The position numbers and the translations under genes were made by a program. The notes under the pieces were generated by a model. That model saw only the letters and a list, made by a program, of their open reading frames with translations, made no database searches and was not told the DNA's origin. DNA of 64,000 nt from Pseudobythopirellula maris (GTDB lineage Bacteria > Planctomycetota > Planctomycetia > Pirellulales > Lacipirellulaceae). Shown one piece after another: positions 30,048 to 37,975 of this stretch; the first letter of the stretch is position 1, and each line of letters opens with the position of its first letter. Location: assembly GCF_007859945.1 (NCBI RefSeq), contig NZ_SJPQ01000001.1, positions 744,001 through 808,000 on the forward strand, given 5' to 3'.

Positions 30048-30854
30048 TCACTTGGCCGCCGACGGGTCGCCCGTGGGGGGTGGCGAGAGGTCTTGCTCTG
30101 CCGGGGGACCGAGCAGATCGGTCAGGTGCGGCTTCAGCGCGGCGGCCCAGATGTCGTAGCCGCTGGCGGAAAGGTGCAGCCCATCGACGGTAACCCCTTC
30201 GAGGAGCCGTCCCTCGTCGTCGGTGAGGCGATCGTTGATGTTGATGAACCGCAGGCCCTCGCCATCGGCCAGACCGGCCAATCGCTCGTTGATCGTGGCG
30301 ATCATGCCGTTGACCGCCGGGTTGTCGCCACGCGGGAAGACGCCGGTAAGCAGCACGGTCGCGTGAGGGGCCTTCTCCCGGCTTGCGGCCAAGATCGCTT
30401 GGATGCCACGGACCACCTCGGCCGCTTTTTGCTCGGCCTGCTCGTCGTTGTACTGGCGCCAGCCGATGTCGTTCGTCCCGGCTTGCAAGACCAGGACCTT
30501 CGGGTCGATCCCTTCCATCTCGCCGTTCTCGATTCTCCAGAGAATGTTGTGCGTCGTGTCGCCCCCCCACGCAAAGTTGGCGGCGTTCCAGCCATGGAAG
30601 TGGCTCCGCCAATTCTGCTTCAGGTCGGTGTAAGCCGGGTCGGTGCACCCCCACCGCCGCGTGATCGAGTCTCCCTGGAAGTAGACATCGATCTTTCCCT
30701 GCTTGAGCTTTTCGAGCAGTTGCCGATGCGCGGTCTTCGAGTTCTGATCGCCGCGCGGCCAAGCCTCAAAGTCGGCGGCCGTCGCCGGGTCGATTAACAG
30801 ACCGAGCGTCGCAAGGACAAGCAAACAAAATACGCGGCTGGAGTGAGAGATCAT
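30048..30854 (-). CDS. Secreted SGNH/GDSL-family hydrolase
   Basis: 268 residues with a signal peptide (VFCLLVLATLGLLIDPATAA, cleavage near residue 27). SGNH blocks are clear: nucleophile S63 in FQGDSITRRW, block III N128 in LQAGTNDIG, and block V D224 and H227 in VDGLHLSASG. Sequence style resembles PAF-acetylhydrolase-like esterases. Because it lies beside the divergent GH10 xylanase gene, an esterase removing acetyl groups from xylan is a reasonable guess, but substrate cannot be read from sequence. The last 20 residues are a Pro/Glu-rich tail. Confidence 0.9.
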   Translation of the reverse strand: MISHSSRVFCLLVLATLGLLIDPATAADFEAWPRGDQNSKTAHRQLLEKLKQGKIDVYFQGDSITRRWGCTDPAYTDLKQNWRSHFHGWNAANFAWGGDTTHNILWRIENGEMEGIDPKVLVLQAGTNDIGWRQYNDEQAEQKAAEVVRGIQAILAASREKAPHATVLLTGVFPRGDNPAVNGMIATINERLAGLADGEGLRFININDRLTDDEGRLLEGVTVDGLHLSASGYDIWAAALKPHLTDLLGPPAEQDLSPPPTGDPSAAK

Positions 30855-31196
30855 CGCTATTCGCTTGTTGATACCAGAGAAGCATCACCGCACCGGACGG
30901 TCGCCCCCCAGCTTACCGCCTCGACGCGTGGTTCCACCGCCGGAACGCAATAGCACCACCGGTTTACGCATCTGCGGAGTAGGCGTCGACTGCTGCCAAA
31001 AGTAGCCTCGAACCATTCGAGGCGCCCGGCGTCGCGGCTCTCTCTACCCTCGCTCCACGCTGCATTCTTACAGGTTGGCTGGCCAATCGGCCGGTGCTGA
31101 GCCCGTCGATCGCGCCGCCAAACACCGCGGCGTGCAGCGGGCGCTCCTCACGCGCGACGTTCGTCTGGCCGGACCTGCTACCCAGAGGCAATCACG
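30855..31196. other. Divergent spacer between SGNH hydrolase and GH10 xylanase genes
   Basis: 342 bases with no supported gene. It contains a short hairpin (CCTCGAA-CCA-TTCGAGG near 31006) and the GH10 ribosome-binding site (AGAGG near 31182). Probably holds both outward promoters. Confidence 0.4.
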
Positions 31197-33272
31197 ATGA
31201 GATCATGGACGATGCGTCTTGGGTTGGCGGCGGTGCTGCTAGGGGGCGCCATATCGCAGACGCATGGCCAGACACTCGACGGCGATGAATTGGCCCACCG
31301 CTCGGGCGGGTACGACGCTGGAGCCGTGAGATGGACGCTCGACAAGAATGGCTACGTCGGCACGTACTTCACTCTCGACGAAGCCGGCCCCGTGACGATC
31401 AAGGTCGACGCCTTGGGAACCACTAACGACGCAACGCTTCCCATGATGGGGATCGCCGTCGCCGACCAACTCGCCACTTTCGAGGTGGGCACGTCGCTCG
31501 CCGAGTACGGCCAGTCCTACGAGCTCCCAGCGGGAACGTATTTTGTCCGCACCGAGCTGAGCAACCACTCGGGCCCCGGCAGCCGCACGCTTTCGGTCGA
31601 CGGCCTGACGATCGAGGGCGCCTCGTCAATCAGCAACACCTCCAACCGCACAGTCAACGAGGCCAACGCGCTCGCGATGGCCGACAGCTACATCGAGAAC
31701 TTCCGTCAGGGGTCGGCTACGGCTGCGTTGCCCGGCGCGGCGCCCGGTTCGAACGTGACGGTTCGGATGCGTCGCAACGAGTTCAACTTCGGCACGTACG
31801 TCACCGGCTTCAGCGCCGATCCGTGGGTAGGCGATCTGTCGCCCGGTGAGACCGCCACCGACCGTGCGCGGTACCAAGAATTCGTGCCCCAGTATTTCAA
31901 CATGCTCGTCCCCTCGAACATGGGCAAATGGCAACCCACGGAGAACTCCGAGGGCTCGCCGCAGATGGGCAATGTCGACGCGATCCTCGATTTTGCTGCG
32001 GACCACAACATGGCGTTCCGCCAGCACAACCTGGCCTGGGGCCACCAGCAGCCGTGGTGGGTCAACAACCTGATCGACGACGCTCTCGCCGGCGACCCCC
32101 AGGCCAAGGCCGATCTCCGCCAAGCGGTGATCGACCGCATCGCCTACTACGTGGGCGACGGCGACAACGATCAGCACGACGGCGACCGAGCCCGCCAGTA
32201 CGAAGAACTCGACGTGATCAACGAGCTCCTCCGTGAGAAGACCTACTACGACATCTTCGGGGACCAAGGGGTCGCGGAGATCTACAAGCTGACCAAGGAC
32301 GCCGTCGACGCCGCCGGGGCCGACACGCTGCTCATGACCAACGAGTACAACCTCTTCAATTTCGCCGGCAACCCGCTCACTGGCGGCAGCGACCATTACG
32401 CCAACTGGTACCGCGAACACATCGAGACACTCAACAATCAAGGCTTCGGGCAAGTGGTGACCGGCGTCGGCATCCAAGCGCAAACGAACCCGGCGCCAGA
32501 CGGCTCGCCGACTTCGGGGCAGAACCACAACCCGTCCCGCATGAACCAAGTGCTCCAGAACATGTCGATCCTGGGGATGCCGATCACGCTCACCGAGTTC
32601 TCGGTCCCGTCCGAGGCCTTCGGTGTCGAGACGACCCCGGAGCGGGCCGCCGAGGTGTACACCGAAACGCTCCGGATGATGTTCGGCACGGCCCAGGCCC
32701 GTTCGATGCTGATCTGGGAAGAGTGGCCGCCCAACAGCACCAACCAGACGACGATTGTCGACGAGAACTGGGACCTGACCGTCGTGGGCGAGGCTTTCGT
32801 CGCGTTGATGGAGCAATGGACCACCGACGAGCAGCTGCTCACCGTGGGACCCGATGGCATGATCGAGATCGCAGGCTTCTACGGCGAGTACGAGGTGGTG
32901 ATCGATGGCGAGACGTTCGTGATCGACCACCTCAAAGGGGTCGAAACCCATTCCTTGGTCACCGCAGACTTCCTGCCAGGTGATTTCAACACCGATGGTG
33001 TGGTCGATGCGGCGGACTTCACCGTGTGGCGCGACTCGCTTGGCCAGACGGGCCTGATCGCGTACTCCGGCGCCGACAGCAATGGCGACGGCGAAGTCAC
33101 CTTGGCGGATTACGACTACTGGGTTTCGAACTTCGGCATGAGTCTCAGCACACCCCAAACGTCTGCCCCGGAGCCGGGCTCGGTAGTTCTGTTTGCTTGG
33201 TCCCTCTTCATCTCGGCCCCGAGAGGCCAGCGGCGGAAGTGGCGCCCGGCGTGCGTATCGGCGAGACTCTAG
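31197..33272 (+). CDS. Secreted GH10 endo-1,4-beta-xylanase with dockerin-type repeat
   Basis: 691 residues with signal peptide (cleavage near THG-QT, residue 25). Residues 27-140 form a beta-rich, probably carbohydrate-binding region. The GH10 barrel spans about 150-570: NMGKWQPTE (substrate-binding Asn/Lys), acid/base E343 in DVINE and nucleophile E467 in ITLTEFSV. A dockerin type I pair (GDFNTDGVVDAADFTVWRDS and DSNGDGEVTLADYDYWVSNF) follows, then a degenerate PEP-CTERM-like tail (APEPGSVVLFAWSLF) extended by about 20 residues. The enzyme would cut the xylan backbone outside the cell. It is probably co-transcribed with the GH2 gene 78 bases downstream. Confidence 0.93.
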   Translation: MRSWTMRLGLAAVLLGGAISQTHGQTLDGDELAHRSGGYDAGAVRWTLDKNGYVGTYFTLDEAGPVTIKVDALGTTNDATLPMMGIAVADQLATFEVGTSLAEYGQSYELPAGTYFVRTELSNHSGPGSRTLSVDGLTIEGASSISNTSNRTVNEANALAMADSYIENFRQGSATAALPGAAPGSNVTVRMRRNEFNFGTYVTGFSADPWVGDLSPGETATDRARYQEFVPQYFNMLVPSNMGKWQPTENSEGSPQMGNVDAILDFAADHNMAFRQHNLAWGHQQPWWVNNLIDDALAGDPQAKADLRQAVIDRIAYYVGDGDNDQHDGDRARQYEELDVINELLREKTYYDIFGDQGVAEIYKLTKDAVDAAGADTLLMTNEYNLFNFAGNPLTGGSDHYANWYREHIETLNNQGFGQVVTGVGIQAQTNPAPDGSPTSGQNHNPSRMNQVLQNMSILGMPITLTEFSVPSEAFGVETTPERAAEVYTETLRMMFGTAQARSMLIWEEWPPNSTNQTTIVDENWDLTVVGEAFVALMEQWTTDEQLLTVGPDGMIEIAGFYGEYEVVIDGETFVIDHLKGVETHSLVTADFLPGDFNTDGVVDAADFTVWRDSLGQTGLIAYSGADSNGDGEVTLADYDYWVSNFGMSLSTPQTSAPEPGSVVLFAWSLFISAPRGQRRKWRPACVSARL

Positions 33273-33350
33273 CTGCCATCGGCTTGCCCGCACCACTCTG
33301 CGAATTGTTTGCTTGTTAGTCCTCTTAAGCTCAGCGCCGATAAGAATTTG

Positions 33351-36155
33351 ATGCAGCCAGATCAGCCGAACAGAATCCTCTTCCTTGCTCGACTCCTGGC
33401 AGGCCGCCACTTGCTTGTCGCGATCCTGATCGCGAGCGCTTGCTCTCTCGGCGCGCCGGCGAGCGCCCAGCCGGCTGGTGAGGGGGCGAAGGGTTCGGCC
33501 CGAGAGAGGGTTTCACTCAACGAGGGCTGGCGGTTCTACAAATACGGATCGGCCGACGAGGCGGACGAACTTGTCTACGATGTGCGGCCCGAGGTGACCG
33601 ACCGTCGCGACGACCGCCCCGCCGACGCGCAACCGACCGAGGCGGTCGCCCTGCACTCCGATCGGCAAGTGCTCAAGCCTTGGGTGCTGCCCACGGCCAA
33701 CCGTTTCATCGCCGACCCGGCGCAACGCCACGAGCGGCCCGTGGGCGCCCCGGGCAGCGACTTCCCGTTTGTCCAAAATGGGTTCGACGACAGCGACTGG
33801 GAGCGAGTCACCCTGCCCCACGACTGGGCGATCCAAGGGCCGTTTCTCGAAGGTTGGGGCGCCGAGGTCGGCGGCGGCATGGGAAGGCTGCCGAGCCCCG
33901 GTGTCGCCTGGTACCGAAGAGAGCTCAGCCTCGCAGAATCGGACGCCGGCAAGTCGATCTTCCTCGACGTTGACGGCGCCATGTCTTACGCCATGGTGTG
34001 GGTCAACGGAGAGCTGGTAGGCGGCTGGCCCTTCGGCTACTCCTCCTGGCGGCTCGACCTCACGCCCCACCTCCGGATTGGCGACGAGAATCAAATCGCG
34101 ATCCGCCTCGACAACCCTCCCAACTCGTCGCGCTGGTACCCAGGCGGCGGGCTGTACCGCCACGTGTGGATCGTCAAAACCGACCCGGTGCACGTCGCCC
34201 AGTGGGGCACGGTGGTCACCACGCGTGAAGTCACCCCCGATTCGGCCATCGTCGAGCTGAGGGTGACGATCGACAACGACTCGGATTCCGGCGCGGAGGT
34301 CGAGGCGACCACTTCGGTCTACGCCCTCGACGAGGGCGGCTCGCGGAGCGGCGAAGCGGTCGGCGAGTTTAGGACGCAGACCGCCCGGATCGCCCCCGGC
34401 AAGCACGCGACGCTCGACGGCTCGATCGAGCTCGCCCAGCCACGCCTCTGGGGCCCGCCGCCCACGCAAACGCCCCACCGCTACGCGGCGGTCACCACGC
34501 TGCGGCGCGAGGGCCGTACCATCGACGAGTACGAGACGCGGTTCGGCGTCCGCGCGTTGCGATTCGACCCGGAGCGAGGCTTGAGCGTCAACGGGGAGCG
34601 GATTGAGATCCGCGGCGCCAATCAGCACCACGACCTGGGGCCCCTCGGCGCCGCGTTCAACCGGCGGGCCGCCGAGCGGCAGCTCGAAACGCTCCGCGAG
34701 ATGGGCTGCAACGCGATCCGCATGTCCCACAACCCGCCGGCCCCCGAACTCTTGGAGCTCACCGACCGCATGGGTTTTCTGGTGATCAACGAGTCTTTCG
34801 ATGTGTGGGAACGGAAGAAGACGCCGCTCGATTTCCACCTGATCTTTCCCGATTGGAGCGAGCCGGACCTGCGCGCCCTGATACGTCGCGATCGCAATCA
34901 TCCCTCGGTAATCATGTGGAGCGTTGGCAACGAGGTCGGTGAGCAGTACACGGGCGACGCGGGCGCGGACGTCGCGCGGCGTTTGCACGGGATCGCCAAG
35001 CAAGAGGACCCCACGAGGCCCACGACCACGGCGATGAACTACGCCAAGCCTCCGATGCCCCTGCCCGGCGTCCACGACGTGATCAGCCTCAACTACCAAG
35101 GCGAAGGCATCCGAGACGCCCCGGCCTACCGGGGGATGAAGGGCATCACCACGCCGCCGCTCTACCCGTCGTTCCACGAGTCCCATCCCGACAAGATGAT
35201 CGTCAGCAGCGAGAACGCCGCGGCGGTGAGCAGCCGGGGCGTTTACATGTTCCCCGTGCACGAGGGCGTCAGCGCGCCGGTCAAAGACGGGGCGGGCGGC
35301 GACCCCGAGAGCCGCCAAGTCAGCTCCTACGAGCTTTACACGACCCCGTTCGGCTCCTCGGCCGACAAGGTGCTGGCTTCGCTCGAGAAACACCCGTATG
35401 TGGCCGGCGGTTTCGTGTGGAGCGGATGGGACTACCTCGGCGAGCCGACCCCTTACTACCTGTCACGGAGCTCGTACTTCGGCGTCATCGATCTGGCGGG
35501 CTTCCCCAAAGACCGTTTCTATCTCTACCAATCGCGGTGGCGCCCCAACAAGCCGATGGCCCATATCTTACCACACTGGAATTGGCCCGAACGCGTTGGC
35601 AAGGTCACGCCGGTGCACGTGTTCACCTCGGGCGACGAAGCCGAGCTCTTCCTCAACGGAGCGTCGATGGGTCGCAAGAAGAAAGGGCCCCACGAGTCGC
35701 GGCTGCGGTGGGACGACACGATCTACCAGCCAGGCGAGCTCCGCGTGGTGGCTTACAGCAACGGTCAAGAGTGGGCGACAGAAACGGTCAGCACCACCGG
35801 CAGCCCGGCCCGGCTCGAGGCGACAGTCGACCGCGCGACTATCGCCGCGGATGGGGCCGACCTGGCTTTTGTCACCGTGCGGGTAATCGACGATAGCGGG
35901 CGAACATGCCCCCGCGCCGCCAACCCGATCCGTTTCGAGATCGATGGCCCCGGCGAGATCGTCGCTACGGCCAACGGCGACCCGACTTGCATGGTCCCCT
36001 TCCCTTCCCCCGAGCGTGCGTCGTTCACGGGACTCTGCCTGGCCATCGTGCGCGGCTCCCACAACCTCCCCGGCGCCATTCGGCTCACGGCGTTATCCGA
36101 CGGGCTGGAAGAGGCGAGCATCTCGATCGAAACCGCTCGTTCCCACTCGAATTGA
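33351..36155 (+). CDS. Secreted GH2 glycoside hydrolase
   Basis: 934 residues from ATG 33351 (signal peptide with LLVAILIASACSLGAPASA; a TTG at 33309 is the alternative start). GH2 sugar-binding domain with DDSDWERVTLPHDWAIQGPF, Ig-like domain, then the TIM barrel with acid/base E528 (WSVGNEVGEQY) and candidate nucleophile E621 (IVSSENAAAVSS). C-terminal DUF4982-like and Ig-like domains follow, as in many beta-galactosidase-like GH2 enzymes. Specificity cannot be fixed: beta-galactosidase, glucuronidase and xylan-side-chain activities all occur in such proteins. It is followed 36 bases later by the GH43 gene. Confidence 0.9.
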   Translation: MQPDQPNRILFLARLLAGRHLLVAILIASACSLGAPASAQPAGEGAKGSARERVSLNEGWRFYKYGSADEADELVYDVRPEVTDRRDDRPADAQPTEAVALHSDRQVLKPWVLPTANRFIADPAQRHERPVGAPGSDFPFVQNGFDDSDWERVTLPHDWAIQGPFLEGWGAEVGGGMGRLPSPGVAWYRRELSLAESDAGKSIFLDVDGAMSYAMVWVNGELVGGWPFGYSSWRLDLTPHLRIGDENQIAIRLDNPPNSSRWYPGGGLYRHVWIVKTDPVHVAQWGTVVTTREVTPDSAIVELRVTIDNDSDSGAEVEATTSVYALDEGGSRSGEAVGEFRTQTARIAPGKHATLDGSIELAQPRLWGPPPTQTPHRYAAVTTLRREGRTIDEYETRFGVRALRFDPERGLSVNGERIEIRGANQHHDLGPLGAAFNRRAAERQLETLREMGCNAIRMSHNPPAPELLELTDRMGFLVINESFDVWERKKTPLDFHLIFPDWSEPDLRALIRRDRNHPSVIMWSVGNEVGEQYTGDAGADVARRLHGIAKQEDPTRPTTTAMNYAKPPMPLPGVHDVISLNYQGEGIRDAPAYRGMKGITTPPLYPSFHESHPDKMIVSSENAAAVSSRGVYMFPVHEGVSAPVKDGAGGDPESRQVSSYELYTTPFGSSADKVLASLEKHPYVAGGFVWSGWDYLGEPTPYYLSRSSYFGVIDLAGFPKDRFYLYQSRWRPNKPMAHILPHWNWPERVGKVTPVHVFTSGDEAELFLNGASMGRKKKGPHESRLRWDDTIYQPGELRVVAYSNGQEWATETVSTTGSPARLEATVDRATIAADGADLAFVTVRVIDDSGRTCPRAANPIRFEIDGPGEIVATANGDPTCMVPFPSPERASFTGLCLAIVRGSHNLPGAIRLTALSDGLEEASISIETARSHSN

Positions 36156-36191
36156 GTGGCCCCCTCAAACTCAATGGTCTGGTGGTCCCCT

Positions 36192-37931
36192 ATGAGCGCT
36201 TTCCTCATCAGGTTGTCGGCGGATGCTCGGTTTTGTCTCGTGGGGTTGTGCCTCATGCTGGCGCCCTCGATAGCGTTTTCGGCTGAGACTGAGCCGGGCG
36301 GCTGGGCGGAGTTCGCGAGCTTCCGCTACGAAGGCCGCGACCCGCGGCGTGAGACAGTCACGGTCGGCGACGGGGAGTACTACAACCCGGTGCTGGCTGG
36401 TTTCTACCCCGACCCGAGCGTTTGCCGCGCCGGCGACAACTATTATCTGGTCAATTCGACCTTCGCCTATTTCCCGGGCGTGCCGATCTTCAAGAGCGCC
36501 AACCTTGTCGATTGGGAGCAGATCGGCCACGTGCTCGACCGCCCCTCGCAGCTCGACCTCGACGGGCTGCCGGTTTCGAGCGGCGTCTTCGCTCCGACCA
36601 TCACATTCCACGAGGGCGTGTTCTACATGATCACGACCAACGTGCGTGGCGTCGGCAATTTCTATGTCACGGCGACCGATCCCGCGGGCCCCTGGTCGGA
36701 CCCCCACCGCTTGTCATTCGACGGCATCGACCCCTCGTTCTTCTTTGACAGCGACGGGCGGACCTACATCGTTCACAACGGGCCGCCCCCCGGGAACCAA
36801 CCGCTTTACGAAGGCCACCGCGCCATCTGGATCTGGGACTTTGAGCCCGCAACCAGAACGGTCGAGAACGGCCGGATCATCGTCAACGGCGGGGTCGATC
36901 TCGCTGAGAAGCCTGTATGGATCGAGGGCCCGCACATCTTCAGACGCGATGGCTGGTACTATTTGAGCTGCGCCGAGGGGGGCACCGGGCCCAACCACTC
37001 GCAGGTCGTCTTTCGGACACGCTCGCTCGACGAGCCATTCCTGCCGAGTCCCCATAACCCGATCCTGACCCAACGCGACCTCGACCCGGACCGCCCTTTC
37101 CCCGTCACCGCCCTGGGCCACGCCGATCTCGTAGAAACGCCCGACGGCGATTGGTGGTCCGTCTTTCTCGGCATCCGCCCGTACGAGAACGGCCTGTCGA
37201 ATCTGGGCCGCGAGACTTTTTTGCTGCCAGTCGAATGGCGAGACGGGTGGCCCACGATCCTCGCCCCCGGCCAGCCGCTCCCGATGGTGGTTGACCGTGG
37301 CGGGACGCCCAGCACGCCCGACATCGAACCCACGACAGGCTCCTTCTCCTGGAGCGACGAATTCGACGCGGAAGAACTCGGTTTGCCCTGGGTCTTTCTG
37401 CGGACGCCGCGAGAAAGGTGGTGGTCGCTTGTCGACAAACCGGGTTCGCTGCTGCTGAAGCCGCGTCCGATCTCGATCGCCTCCCAACCCGATCGATCAC
37501 TCGAGCGGAACGGCAATCCCAGCTTCGTGGGCCGCCGTCTCCAACACGAGGATTTCTCGGCAACGACGCGCCTGATGGCTAATCCGAACTCGGCCGACAG
37601 CGACGCCGGCGTCGCCGCGCTGCAGAACGACGCGAACTACTTCTTCCTCGGCGTCCGCCTGTCCGGAGGCGCCGCTCTGGAGGTGTTTCTAGAACAGAGC
37701 TCTCAACACTCCGATGGCCCGGTGATTGTGGCCCGTGCGCCGCTCGACGGAGTCAACGGCCCGATCGACCTGCGGATCGAGGGCGCAGGCCGAGACTACC
37801 GCTTCCGCTACCGGCTCGATGACGGCGAGTGGAACACCCTAGCCGATGGCGTGGACGGCGGCCTGCTGAGCACCCAGCAAGCGGGCGGCTTTGTCGGCAC
37901 GGTGCTCGGTCTCTACGCCCGAACGCCGTAA
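36192..37931 (+). CDS. Secreted GH43 glycoside hydrolase (beta-xylosidase/arabinofuranosidase type)
   Basis: 579 residues from ATG 36192 (signal peptide FCLVGLCLMLAPSIAFS; GTG 36156 and ATG 36174 are in-frame alternatives). Five-bladed propeller catalytic residues are visible: base D74 (FYPDPSV), pKa-modulating D180 (GIDPSFF) and acid E245 (IEGPHIF). A C-terminal beta-sandwich (about 390-579) with FSWSDEFDAEELGLPWVFLR matches the XynB-type C-terminal domain of two-domain GH43 beta-xylosidases. It would release xylose or arabinose from oligosaccharides. Probably last gene of the GH10-GH2-GH43 unit. Confidence 0.93.
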   Translation: MSAFLIRLSADARFCLVGLCLMLAPSIAFSAETEPGGWAEFASFRYEGRDPRRETVTVGDGEYYNPVLAGFYPDPSVCRAGDNYYLVNSTFAYFPGVPIFKSANLVDWEQIGHVLDRPSQLDLDGLPVSSGVFAPTITFHEGVFYMITTNVRGVGNFYVTATDPAGPWSDPHRLSFDGIDPSFFFDSDGRTYIVHNGPPPGNQPLYEGHRAIWIWDFEPATRTVENGRIIVNGGVDLAEKPVWIEGPHIFRRDGWYYLSCAEGGTGPNHSQVVFRTRSLDEPFLPSPHNPILTQRDLDPDRPFPVTALGHADLVETPDGDWWSVFLGIRPYENGLSNLGRETFLLPVEWRDGWPTILAPGQPLPMVVDRGGTPSTPDIEPTTGSFSWSDEFDAEELGLPWVFLRTPRERWWSLVDKPGSLLLKPRPISIASQPDRSLERNGNPSFVGRRLQHEDFSATTRLMANPNSADSDAGVAALQNDANYFFLGVRLSGGAALEVFLEQSSQHSDGPVIVARAPLDGVNGPIDLRIEGAGRDYRFRYRLDDGEWNTLADGVDGGLLSTQQAGGFVGTVLGLYARTP

Positions 37932-37975
37932 CTCGCCCTTCAGCCGGAGGCGACTGACACGCGATGGTTAGGCTG

